NCBI RefSeq assembly: GCF_051014685.1
Contig: NW_027479467.1
Coordinates: 1 to 64,000, forward strand
DNA length: 64,000 nucleotides
DNA from: Ptiloglossa arizonensis
Lineage: Eukaryota; Arthropoda; Insecta; Hymenoptera; Colletidae
Direction of reading: 5' to 3'
The first letter of the stretch is position 1; each line of letters opens with the position of its first letter. Shown here piece after piece: positions 1 through 11,219 of the stretch. Under the pieces are notes generated by a model. That model did no database searches, was not told the origin of the DNA, and saw nothing but the letters and a program-made list of their open reading frames with translations. The translations under genes and the position numbers were made by a program.

Positions 1-142
1 GTTGAGAAGACAACAAATTTTTCGCAATTCTGCTGCTCCAAACGCTTAACCAGAATGGCCTAGGGAAAAAATACACATACCGTTGTAATCGTGCGAGTTT
101 CTACTTTCAGACGCAACAGGAATTTTTGGGTTATGTCAATCC

Positions 143-159
143 GTTCGCGAGATATGGGA
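143..159 (+). other. CENP-B-box-like motif, copy in one monomer (repeats about every 177 bp)
   Basis: The 17-mer gttcgcgagatatggga aligns with the CENP-B box core NTTCGNNNNANNCGGGN. It matches T2, T3, C4, G5, A10, G14, G15 and G16, and differs only at position 13 (T for C). Against the fuller mammalian consensus it matches 11 of 17. It lies in the best conserved part of the monomer and recurs throughout the array. Some classes break it, for example gtttgcgag near 1,914 and gtgcgcgag near 23,147. CENP-B is a domesticated pogo-type transposase protein binding centromeric satellites in mammals. Whether this host has such a protein is unknown, so binding is speculative. Confidence 0.45.
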
Positions 160-186
160 GTTTGAAGCCAAGAAATGGTTGAGAGG

Positions 187-202
187 GCAAAAAATTTTTC
201 GC
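187..202. repeat. Imperfect 16-bp dyad around the central A/T tract
   Basis: The sequence gcaaaaaatttttcgc is centred on the self-complementary aaaaattttt with outer gc/gc pairs and one mismatched pair. It occurs in the gagagggc monomer class. Related classes have gcacaaaattttt, gacaacaaattttt or gagaataaattttt here, with a weaker dyad. Short dyads are common in centromeric satellites; no function is shown. Confidence 0.5.
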
Positions 203-254
203 ACTTCTGCTGCTCCAAACGCGAAACCAGAATGGCCTAGGGAAAAGGTACACA

Positions 255-271
255 TACCGTTGTAATCGGGC
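255..271 (+). other. Second, weaker CENP-B-box-like match
   Basis: The 17-mer taccgttgtaatcgggc keeps C4, G5, A10 and CGGG at positions 13-16 of the CENP-B box core (7 of 9) and 12 of 17 positions of the mammalian consensus. It lacks the two Ts of TTCG. It is present only in monomers with atcgggcg; the common atcgtgcg class loses the CGGG. Chance similarity is a real possibility. Confidence 0.25.
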
Positions 272-1339
272 GAGTTTCTACTTTCAGACGCAGCAGGAAT
301 TTTTGGGTTTGGTCAATCTGTTCGCGAGATATGGGACTTTGAAGCTAAGGAGTGGTGGAGAAGACAACAAATTTTTCGCAATTCTGCTGCTCCAAACGCT
401 TAACCAGAATGGTATAGCGAAAAAATACGCATACCGTTGTAATCGGGCGAGTTTCTACTTTCAGACGCAGCAGGAATTTTTGGGTTTGGTCAATCCGTTC
501 GCGAGATATGGGACTTTGAAGCTAAGGAGTGGTGGAGAAGACAACAAATTTTTCGCAATTCTGCTGCTCCAAACGCTTAACCAGAATGGTATGGCGAAAA
601 AATACGCATACCGTTGTAATCGGGCGAGTTTCTACTTTCAGACGCAGCAGGAATTTTTGGGTTTGGTCAATCCGTTCGCGAGATATGGGACTTTGAAGTT
701 AAGGAGTGGTGGAGAAGACAACAAATTTTTCGCAATTCTGCTGCTCCAAAAGCTTAACCAGAATGGTATAGGGAAAAAATACACATACCGTTGAAATCGG
801 GCGAGTTTCTACTTTCAGACGCAACAGGAATTTTTGGGTTGGGTCAATCCGTTCGCGAGATATGGGAGTTTGAAGCCAAGAAATGGTTGAGAGGGCAACA
901 AATTTTTCGCACTTCTGCTGCTCCAAACGCTTAACCAGAAAGGCCTAGGGAAAAAATACACATACCGTTGTAATCGTGCGAGTTTCTACTTTCAGACGCA
1001 ACAGGAATTTTTGGGTTATGTCAATCCGTTCGCGAGATATGGGAGTTTGAAGCCAAGAAATGGTTGAGAGGGCAACAAATTTTTCGCACTTCTGCTGCTC
1101 CAAACGCGAAACCAGAAAGGCCTAGGGAAAAAGTACACATACCGTTGTAATCGGGCGAGTTTCTACTTTCAGACGCAGCAGGAATTTTTGGGTTTGGTCA
1201 ATCCGTTCGTGAGATATGGGACTTTGAAGCTAAGGAGTGGTGGAGATGACAACAAATTTTTCGCAATTCTGCTGCTCCAAACGCTTAACCAGAATGGTAT
1301 AGGGAAAAAATACACATACCGTTGAAATCGGGCGAGTTT

Positions 1340-2755
1340 CTACTTTCAGACGCAACAGGAATTTTTGGGTTGGGTCAATCCGTTCGCGAGATATGGGAGT
1401 TTTGAAGCCACGAAATGGTTGAGAGGCACAAAATTTTTCGCACTTCTGCTGCTCCAAACGCTTAACCAGAAAGGCCTAGGGAAAAAATACGCATACCGTT
1501 GTAATCGGGCGAGTTTCTACTTTCAGACGCAGCAGGAATTTTTGGGTTTGGTCAATCCGTTCGCGAGATATGGGACTTTGAAGCTAAGGAGTGGTGGAGA
1601 AGACAACAAATTTTTCGGAATTCTGCTGCTCCAAACGCTTAACCAGAATGGTATAGGGAAAAAATACGCATACCGTTGTAATCGGGCGAGTTTCTACTTT
1701 CAGACGCAGCAGGAATTTTTGGGTTTGGTCAATCCGTTCGCGAGATATGGGACTTTGAAGCTAAGGAGTGGTGGAGAAGACAACAAATTTTTCTCAATTC
1801 TGCTGCTCCAAACGCTTAACCAGAATGGTATAGGGAAAAAATACACATACCGTTGAAATCGGGCGAGTTTCTACTTTCAGACGCAACAGGAATTTTTGGG
1901 TTGGGTCAATCCGTTTGCGAGATATGGGAGTTTGAAGCCAAGAAATGGTTGAGAAGGCACAACATTTTTCGCACTTACGCTGCTCCAAACGCTTAACCAG
2001 AAAGGCCTAGGGAAAAAATACACATACCGTCGTAATCGTGCGAGTTTCTACTTTCAGACGCAACAGGAATTTTTGGGTTATGTCAATCCGTTCGCGAGAT
2101 ATGGGAGTTTGAAGCCAAGAAATGGTTGAGAGGGCAAAAAATTTTTCGCACTTCTGCTGCTCCAAACGCGAAACCAGAATGGCCTAGGGAAAAAGTACAC
2201 ATACCGTTGCAATCGGTCGAGTTTCTACTTTCAGACGCAACAGGAATTTTTGGGTTGGGTCAATCCGTTCGCGAGATATGGGACTTTGAAGCCAAGAAAT
2301 GGTTGAGAAGACAACAAATTTTTCGCAATTCTGCTGCTCCAAACGCTTAACCAGAATGGCATAGGGAAAAAAATACACATACCGTTGTAATCGTGCGAGT
2401 TTCTACTTTCAGACGCAACAGGAATTTTTGCGTTAGGTCAATCCGTTCGCGAGATATGGGAGTTTGAATCCAAGAAATGGTTGACAAGACAATAAATTTT
2501 TCGCACTTCTGCTGCTCCAATCGCTTAACCAGAATGGTATAGGGAAAAAATACACATACCGTTGAAATCGGACGAGTTTCTACTTTCAGACGCAACAGTA
2601 ATTTTTGGGTTATGTCAATCCGTTCGCGAGATATGGGACTTTGAAGCCAAAAAATGGTTGAGAAGACAACAAATTTTTCGCACTTCTGCTGCTCCAAACG
2701 CTTAACCAGAAAGGCCTAGGGAAAAAATACACATACCGTTGTAATCGTGCGAGTT
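1340..2755 (+). repeat. 8-monomer tandem duplication inside block A, first copy
   Basis: This segment and 2,756-4,171 are adjacent near-identical copies about 1,416 bp apart (8 x 177). Matching landmarks are 1,361/2,778, 1,794/3,210 and 2,126/3,542. Differences are few: one-base indels near 1,398, 2,368 and 2,812, and isolated substitutions. Blocks B and C carry only one copy, so the duplication is specific to block A. Confidence 0.85.
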
Positions 2756-4171
2756 TCTACTTTCAGACGCAACAGGAATTTTTGGGTTGGGTCAATCCGT
2801 TCGCGAGATATGGAGTTTGAAGCCACGAAATGGTTGAGAAGGCACAAAATTTTTCGCACTTCTGCTGCTCCAAACGCTTAACCAGAAAGGCCTAGGGAAA
2901 AAATACGCATACCGTTGTAATCGGGCGAGTTTCTACTTTCAGACGCAGCAGGAATTTTTGGGTTTGGTCAATCCGTTCGCGAGATATGGGACTTTGAAGC
3001 TAAGGAGTGGTGGAGAAGACAACAAATTTTTCGGAATTCTGCTGCTCCAAACGCTTAACCAGAATGGTATAGGGAAAAAATACGCATACCGTTGTAATCG
3101 GGCGAGTTTCTACTTTCAGACGCAGCAGGAATTTTTGGGTTTGGTCAATCCGTTCGCGAGATATGGGACTTTGAAGCTAAGGAGTGGTGGAGAAGACAAC
3201 AAATTTTTCTCAATTCTGCTGCTCCAAACGCTTAACCAGAATGGTATAGGGAAAAAATACACATACCGTTGAAATCGGGCGAGTTTCTACTTTCAGACGC
3301 AACAGGAATTTTTGGGTTGGGTCAATCCGTTTGCGAGATATGGGAGTTTGAAGCCAAGAAATGGTTGAGAAGGCACAAAATTTTTCGCACTTACGCTGCT
3401 CCAAACGCTTAACCAGAAAGGCCTAGGGAAAAAATACACATACCGTCGTAATCGTGCGAGTTTCTACTTTCAGACGCAACAGGAATTTTTGGGTTATGTC
3501 AATCCGTTCGCGAGATATGGGAGTTTGAAGCCAAGAAATGGTTGAGAGGGCAAAAAATTTTTCGCACTTCTGCTGCTCCAAACGCGAAACCAGAATGGCC
3601 TAGGGAAAAAGTACACATACCGTTGCAATCGGTCGAGTTTCTACTTTCAGACGCAACAGGAATTTTTGGGTTGGGTCAATCCGTTCGCGAGATATGGGAC
3701 TTTGAAGCCAAGAAATGGTTGAGAAGACAACAAATTTTTCGCAATTCTGCTGCTCCAAACGCTTAACCAGAATGGCATAGGGAAAAAATACACATACCGT
3801 TGTAATCGTGCGAGTTTCTACTTTCAGGCGCAACAGGAATTTTTGCGTTAGGTCAATCCGTTCGCGAGATATGGGAGTTTGAATCCAAGAAATGGTTGAC
3901 AAGACAATAAATTTTTCGCACTTCTGCTGCTCCAATCGCTTAACCAGAATGGTATAGGGAAAAAATACACATACCGTTGAAATCGGACGAGTTTCTACTT
4001 TCAGACGCAACAGTAATTTTTGGGTTATGTCAATCCGTTCGCGAGATATGGGACTTTGAAGCCAAAAAATGGTTGAGAAGACAACAAATTTTTCGCACTT
4101 CTGCTGCTCCAAACGCTTAACAAGAAAGGCCTAGGGAAAAAATACACATACCGTTGTAATCGTGCGAGTTT
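2756..4171 (+). repeat. 8-monomer tandem duplication inside block A, second copy
   Basis: Second copy of the unit described at 1,340-2,755. It holds the same order of monomer classes: gccacgaaatgg, two tttggtcaat/ctaaggagtgg monomers, a tttgcgag monomer with cttacgctgctcc, a gagggcaaaaaa/cgcgaaacc monomer, a caatcggtcgag monomer, a tgacaagacaataa monomer, and a gccaaaaaatgg monomer. Private changes include caggcgcaac near 3,827 and aacaagaaagg near 4,119. Confidence 0.85.
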
Positions 4172-5289
4172 CTACTTTCAGACGCAACAGGAATTTTTGG
4201 GTTATGTCAATCCGTTCGCGAGATATGGGAGTTTGAAGCAAAGAAATGGTTGAGAGGGCAAAAAATTTTTCGCACTTCTGCTGCTCCACACGCGAAACCA
4301 GAATGGCCTAGGAAAAAGTACACATACCGTTGTAATCGGGCGAGTTTCTACTTTCAGACGCAACAGGAATTTTTGGGTTGGGTCAATCCATTCGCGAGAT
4401 ATGGGACTTTGAAGCCAAGAAATGGTTGAGAAGACAACAAATTTTTCGCAATTCTGCTGCTCCAAACGCTTAACCAGAATGGCCTAGGGAAAAAATACAC
4501 ATACCGTTGTAATCGTGCGAGTTTCTACTTTCAGACACAACAGGAATTTTTGGGTTATGTCAATCCGTTCGCGAGATATGGGAGTTTGAAGCCAAGAAAT
4601 GTTTGAGAGGGCAAAAAATTTTTCGCACTTCTGCTGCTCCAAACTCGAAACCAGAATGGCCTAGGGAAAAAGTACACATACCGTTGCAATGGGTCGAGTT
4701 TCTACTTTCAGACGCAACAGGAATTTTTGGGTTGGGTCAATCCGTTCGCGAGATATGGGAGTTTGAAGCCAAGAAATGGTTGAGAAGAGAATAAATTTTT
4801 CGCAATTCTGCTGCTCCAAACGCTTAACCAGAATGGCGTAGGGAAAAAATGCACATACCGTTGTAATCGGGCGAGTTTCTACTTTCAGATGAAATAGGAA
4901 TTTTTGCGTTAGGTCAATCCGTTCGCGAGATATGGGAGTTTGAATCCAAGAAATGGTTGACAAGACAATAAATTTTTCGCACTTCTGCTGCTCCAATCGC
5001 TTAACCAGAATGGTATAGGGAAAAAATACACATACCGTCGAAATCGGGCGAGTTTCTACTTTCAGACGCAACAGGAATTTTTGGGTTGGGTCAATCCGTT
5101 CGCGAGATATGGGAGTTTGAAGCCAAGAAATGGTTGAGAAGGCACAAAATTTTTCGCACTTCTGCTGCTCCAAACGCTTAACCAGAAAGGACTACGGAAA
5201 AAATACACATACGGTTGTAATCGTGCGCGTTTCTACTTTCAGACGCAACAGGAATTTTTGGTTATGTCAATCCGTTCGCGAGATATGGG

Positions 5290-6010
5290 ACTTTGAAGCT
5301 AAGGAGTGGTGGAGAAGACAACAAATTTTTCGCAATTCTGCTGCTCCAAACGCTGAACCAGAAAGGCCTAGGGAAAAAATACGCATACCGTTGTAATCGG
5401 GCGAGTTTTCTACTTTCAGACGCAGCAGGTATTTTTGGTTTTGGTCAATCCGTTCGCGAGATATGGGACTTTGAAGCTAAGGAGTGGCGGAGATGACAAC
5501 AAATTTTTCGCAATTCTGCTGCTCCAAACGCTTAACCAGAATGGTATAGGGAAAAAATACACATACCGTTGAAATCGGGCGAGTTTCTACTTTCAGACGC
5601 AACAGGAATTTTTGGGTTGGGTCAATCGGTTCGCGAGATATGGCACTTTGAAGCCAAGAAATGGTTGAGAAGACACAAATTTTTCGAAATTCTGCTGCTC
5701 CAAACGCTTAACTAGAATGGCATAGGGAAAAAATACACATACCGTTGTAATCGTGCGAGTTTCTACTTTCAGACGCAACAGGAATTTTTGGATTGGGTCA
5801 ATCCGTTCGCGAGATATGGGACTTTGAAGCCAAGAAATGGTTGAGAAGACAACAAATTTTTCGCAATTCTGCTGCTCCAAACGCTTAACCAGAATGGCAT
5901 AGGGAAAAAATACACATGCCGTTGTAATCGGGCGAGTTTCTACTTTCAGACGCAGCAGGAATTTTTGGGTTCGGTCAATCCGTTCGCGAGATATGGGACT
6001 TTGAAGCTAA
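5290..6010 (+). repeat. D-related segment between blocks A and B
   Basis: This four-monomer stretch matches 11,657-12,377 (offset 6,367) and 13,957-14,677 (offset 8,667). Shared rare variants are gctgaaccagaaagg, gtatttttggttttgg, caatcggttcgcg with atggcacttt, the deleted-base gaagacacaaattttt, and aactagaatgg. It shows that material of the D unit is also joined directly to block A. Confidence 0.8.
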
Positions 6011-6214
6011 GGAGTGGTGGAGATGACAACAAATTTTTCGCAATTCTGCTGCTCCAAACGCTTAACCAGAATGGTATAGGGAAAAAAATACACATGCCGT
6101 TGAAATCGGGCGAGTTTCTACTTTCAGACGCAACAGGAATTTTTGGGTTTGGTCAATCCGTTCGCGAGATATGGGAGTTTGAAGCCAAGAAATGGTTGAG
6201 AAGGCACAAAATTT

Positions 6215-9200
6215 TTCGCACTTCTGCTGCTCCAAACGCGAAACCAGAATGGCCTAGGGAAAAAGTACACATACCGTTGTAATCGGGCGAGTTTCTACTT
6301 TCAGACGCAACAGGAATTTTTGGGTTGGGTCAATCCGTTCGCGAGATATGGGACTTTGAAGCCAAGAAATGGTTGAGAAGACAACAAATTTTTCGCAATT
6401 CTGCTGCTCCAAACGCTTAACCAGAATGGCCTAGGGAAAAAATACACATACCGTTGTAATCGTGCGAGTTTCTACTTTCAGACGCAACAGGAATTTTTGG
6501 GTTATGTCAATCCGTTCGCGAGATATGGGAGTTTGAAGCCAAGAAATGGTTGAGAGGGCAAAAAATTTTTCGCACTTCTGCTGCTCCAAACGCGAAACCA
6601 GAATGGCCTAGGGAAAAGGTACACATACCGTTGTAATCGGGCGAGTTTCTACTTTCAGACGCAGCAGGAATTTTTGGGTTTGGTCAATCTGTTCGCGAGA
6701 TATGGGACTTTGAAGCTAAGGAGTGGTGGAGAAGACAACAAATTTTTCGCAATTCTGCTGCTCCAAACGCTTAACCAGAATGGTATAGCGAAAAAATACG
6801 CATACCGTTGTAATCGGGCGAGTTTCTACTTTCAGACGCAGCAGAATTTTTGGGTTTGGTCAATCCGTTCGCGAGATATGGGACTTTGAAGCTAAGGAGT
6901 GGTGGAGAAGACAACAAATTTTTCGCAATTCTGCTGCTCCAAACGCTTAACCAGAATGGTATGGTGAAAAAATACGCATACCGTTGTAATCGGGCGAGTT
7001 TCTACTTTCAGACGCAGCAGGAATTTTTGGGTTTGGTCAATCCGTTCGCGAGATATGGGACTTTGAAGTTAAGGAGTGGTGGAGAAGACAACAAATTTTT
7101 CGCAATTCTGCTGCTCCAAAAGCTTAACCAGAATGGTATAGGGAAAAAATACACATACCGTTGAAATCGGGCGAGTTTCTACTTTCAGACGCAACAGGAA
7201 TTTTTGGGTTGGGTCAATCCGTTCGCGAGATATGGGAGTTTGAAGCGAAGAAATGGTTGAGAAGGCTCAAAATTTTTCGCACTTCTGCTGCTCCAAACGC
7301 TTAACCAGAAAGGCCTAGGGAAAAAATACACATACCGTTGTAATCGTGCGAGTTTCTACTTTCAGACGCAACAGGAATTTTTGGGTTATGTCAATCGTTC
7401 GCGAGATATGGGAGTTTGAAGCCAAGAAATGGTTGAGAGGGCAACAAATTTTTCGCACTTCTGCTGCTCCAAACGCGAAACCAGAAAGGCCTAGGGAAAA
7501 AGTACACATACCGTTGTAATCGGGCGAGTTTCTACTTTCAGACGCACCAGGAATTTTTGGGTTTGGTCAATCCGTTCGTGAGATATGGGACTTTGAAGCT
7601 AAGGAGTGGTGGAGATGACAACAAATTTTTCGCAATTCTGCTGCTCCAAACGCTTAACCAGAATGGTATAGGGAAAAAATACACATACCGTTGAAATCGG
7701 GCGAGTTTCTACTTTCAGACGCAACAGGAATTTTTGGGTTGGGTCAATCCGTTCGCGAGATATGGGAGTTTTGAAGCCACGAAATGGTTGAGAAGGCACA
7801 AAATTTTTCGCACTTCTGCTGCTCCAAACGCTTAACCAGAAAGGCCTCGGGAAAAAATACGCATACCGTTGTAATCGGGCGAGTTTCTACTTTCAGACGC
7901 AGCAGGAATTTTTGGGTTTGGTCAATCCGTTCGCGAGATATGGGACTTTGAAGCTAAGGAGTGGTGGAGAAGACAACAAATTTTTCGGAATTCTGCTGCT
8001 CCAAACGCTTAACCAGAATGGTATAGGGAAAAAATACGCATACCGTTGTAATCGGGCGAGTTTCTACTTTCAGACGCAGCAGGAATTTTTGGGTTTGGTC
8101 AATCCGTTCGCGAGATATGGGACTTTGAAGCTAAGGAGTGGTGGAGAAGACAACAAATTTTCTCAATTCTGCTGCTCCAAACGCTTAACCAGAATGGTAT
8201 AGGGAAAAAATACACATACCGTTGAAATCGGGCGAGTTTCTACTTTCAGACGCAACAGGAATTTTTGGGTTGGGTCAATCCGTTTGCGAGATATGGGAGT
8301 TTGAAGCCAAGAAATGGTTGAGAAGGCACAAAATTTTTCGCACTTACGCTGCTCCAAACGCTTAACCAGAAAGGCCTAGGGAAAAAATACACATACCGTC
8401 GTAATCGTGCGAGTTTCTACTTTCAGACGCAACAGGAATTTTTGGGTTATGTCAATCCGTTCGCGAGATATGGGAGTTTGAAGCCAAGAAATGGTTGAGA
8501 GGGCAAAAAATTTTTCGCACTTCTGCTGCTCCAAACGCGAAACCAGAATGGCCTAGGGAAAAAGTACACATACCGTTGCAATCGGTCGAGTTTCTACTTT
8601 CAGACGCAACAGGAATTTTTGGGTTGGGTCAATCCGTTCGCGAGATATGGGACTTTGAAGCCAAGAAATGGTTGAGAAGACAACAAATTTTTCGCAATTC
8701 TGCTGCTCCAAACGCTTAACCAGAATGGCATAGGGAAAAAATACACATACCGTTGTAATCGTGCGAGTTTCTACTTTCAGACGCAACAGGAATTTTTGCG
8801 TTAGGTCAATCCGTTCGCGAGATATGGGAGTTTGAATCCAAGAAATGGTTGACAAGACAATAAATTTTTCGCACTTCTGCTGCTCCAATCGCTTAACCAG
8901 AATGGTATAGGGAAAAAATACACATACCGTTGAAATCGGACGAGTTTCTACTTTCAGACGCAACAGTAATTTTTGGGTTATGTCAATCCGTTCGCGAGAT
9001 ATGGGACTTTGAAGCCAAAAAATGGTTGAGAAGACAACAAATTTTTCGCACTTCTGCTGCTCCAAACGCTTAACCAGAAAGGCCTAGGGAAAAAATACAC
9101 ATACCGTTGTAATCGTGCGAGTTTCTACTTTCAGACGCAACAGGAATTTTTGGGTTATGTCAATCCGTTCGCGAGATATGGGAGTTTGAAGCCAAGAAAT

Positions 9201-11219
9201 GGTTGAGAGGGCAAAAAATTTTTCGCACTTCTGCTGCTCCACACGTGAAACCAGAATGGCCTAGGGAAAAAGTACACATACCGTTGTAATCGGGCGAGTT
9301 TCTACTTTCAGACGCAACAGGAATTTTTGGGTTGGCTCAATCCATTCGCGAGATATGGGACTTTGAAGCCAAGAAATGGTTGAGAAGACAACAAATTTTT
9401 CGCAATTCTGCTGCTCCAAACGCTTAACCAGAATGGCCTAGGGAAAAAATACACATACCGTTGTAATCGTGCGAGTTTCTTCTTTCAGACGCAACAGGAA
9501 TTTTTGGGTTATGTCAATCCGTTCGCGAGATATGGGAGTTTGAAGCCAAGAAATGGTTGAGAGGGCAAAAAATTTTTCGCACTTCTGCTGCTCCAAACGC
9601 GAAACCAGAATGGCCTAGGGAAAAAGTACACATACCGTTGCAATGGGTCGAGTTTCTACTTTCAGACGCAACAGGAATTTTTGGGTTGGGTCAATCCGTT
9701 CGCGAGATATGGGAGTTTGAAGCCAAGAAATGGTTGAGAAGAGAATAAATTTTTCGCAATTCTGCTGCTCCAAACGCTTAACCAGAATGGCGTAGGGAAA
9801 AAATGCACATACCGTTGTAATCGGGCGAGTTTCTACTTTCAGATGAAATAGGAATTTTTGCGTTAGAATCCGTTCGCGAGATATGGGAGTTTGAATCCAA
9901 GAAATGGTTGACAAGACAATAAATTTTTCGCACTTCTGCTGCTCCAATCGCTTAACCAGAATGGTATAGGGAAAAAATACACATACCGTTGAAATCGGGC
10001 GAGTTTCTACTTTCAGACGCAACAGGGATTTTTGGGTTGGGTCAATCCGTTCGCGAGATATGGGAGTTTGAAGCCAAGAAATGGTTGAGAAGGCACAAAA
10101 TTTTTCGCACTTCTGCTGCTCCAAACGCTTAACCAGAAAGGACTACGGAAAAAATACACATACGGTTGTAATCGTGCGCGTTTCTACTTTCAGACGCAAC
10201 AGGAATTTTTGGGTTATGTCAATCCGTTCGCGAGATATGGGAGTTTGAAGCCAAGAAATGGTTGAGAGGGCAAAAAATTTTTCGCAATTCTGCTGCTCCA
10301 AACGCGAAACCAGAATGGCCTAGGGAAAAAGTACACATACCGTTGTAATCGGGCGAGTTTCTATTTTCAGACGCAACAGGAATTTTTGGGTTGGGTCAAT
10401 CCGTTCGCGAGATATGGGACTTTGAAGCCAAGAAATGGTTGAGAAGACAACAAATTTTTCGCACTTCTGCTGCTCCAAACGCTTAACCAGAAAGGCCTAG
10501 GGAAAAAATACACATACCGTTGTAATCGTGCGAGTTTCTACTTTCAGACGCAACAGGAATTTTTGGGCTACGTCAATCCGTTCGCGAGATATGGGAGTTT
10601 GAAGCCAAGAAATGGTTGAGAGGGCAAAAAATTTTTCGCACTTCTGCTGCTCCAAACGCGAAACCAGAGTGGCCTACGGAAAAAGTACACATACCGTTGT
10701 AATCGGGCGAGTTTCTACTTTCAGACGCAACAGGAATTTTTGGGTTGGGTCAATCCGTTCGCGAGATATGGGACTTTGAAGCCAAGAAATGGTTGAGAAG
10801 ACAACTAATTTTTCGCAATTCTGCTGCTCCAAACGCTGAACCAGAATGGTATAGGGAAAAAATACGCATACCGTTGTAATCGGGCGAGTTTCTACTTTCA
10901 GACGCAGCAGGAATTTTTGGGTTTGGTCAATCCGTTCGCGAGATATGGGACTTTGAAGCTAAGGAGTGGTGGAGAAGACAACAAATTTTTCACAATTCTG
11001 CTGCTCCAAACGCTTAACCAGAATGGTATAGGGAAAAAATACACATACCGTTGAAATCGGGCGAGTTTCTACTTTCAGACGCAGCAGGAATTTTTGGGTT
11101 TGGTCAATCCGTTCGCGAGATATGGGACTGTGAAGCTAAGGAGTGGTGGAGAAGACAACAAATTTTTCGCAATTCTGCTGCTCCAAACGCTTAACCAGAA
11201 TGGTATAGCGAAAAAATAC
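6215..11219 (+). repeat. Block B: large duplicated segment, copy 2
   Basis: About 28 monomers that match block C (17,713-22,723) over the full length. The offset is 11,498 at the left and 11,504 at the right; the change is explained by small deletions in B: one base at about 6,843, 7,395 and 8,157, and three bases at about 9,866 (gcgttagaatccg for gcgttaggtcaatccg). From 6,372 it also matches block A. Homology with C stops at about 11,219 inside a ggtatagcgaaaaaatac segment. B carries a single copy of the 8-monomer unit. Confidence 0.85.

Larger units (their letters stand above)
121..297 (+). repeat. Representative 177-bp monomer
   Basis: This is one full monomer, taken from aatttttggg to the base before the next one. 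In order it holds: an A/T tract (121-127); a variable tetrad after ttttggg (here ttatg; elsewhere ttggg, tttgg, ttcgg or ttagg); the strongly conserved gttcgcgagatatggga (143-159); a variable gaagccaagaaatgg or gaagctaaggagtgg segment; a second A/T tract (189-199); the conserved ctgctgctcc; then aaacgcgaaacc or aaacgcttaacc; a ggcctaggg, ggtataggg or ggactacgg segment; a third A-rich tract; accgttgtaatcg; and a ttctactttcagacg segment ending in gcaacagg or gcagcagg. Monomer classes are defined by these variable sites. The NruI site TCGCGA (145-150) occurs in nearly every monomer, and StuI or AvrII sites (AGGCCT, CCTAGG, for example 941-949) in many. Confidence 0.95.
1..5289 (+). repeat. Block A: large duplicated segment, copy 1
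   Basis: From the first base, block A aligns with block B at an offset of 6,371 (1 matches 6,372). After the extra 8-monomer copy inside A the offset drops to about 4,954 (for example 4,603 matches 9,557). It also aligns with block C at about 17,869. Diagnostic shared variants include the ttcgtgag monomer (near 1,207, 7,577 and 19,077), the tcgtaatcgtgcg monomer, and caatcgcttaacc with tgacaagacaataa. Homology to B ends at about 5,289, where A continues with gactttgaagctaagg and B with gagtttgaagccaag. A few one-base indels distinguish A, B and C. The left end is cut by the window. Confidence 0.85.

Noticed and set aside
141..155. RNA polymerase III B-box-like match (gttcgcgag) suggesting a tRNA-derived origin
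   Set aside because: Only the GTTCG part fits; the following A and final C are wrong, and no A box or tRNA fold was found.
105..200. Internal half-repeat within the monomer (gcaacaggaattttt versus acaacaaattttt, about 70 bp apart)
   Set aside because: The likeness is limited to the A/T tract and a few flanking bases, too short to support an ancestral dimer.
303..794. 163-codon plus-strand open frame with a 59-residue period (also at 18,172-18,663)
   Set aside because: It starts at a TTG, is a direct read-through of satellite monomers, and is broken by one-base changes in sister copies (for example 6,674-6,889). No domain or coding bias is seen.
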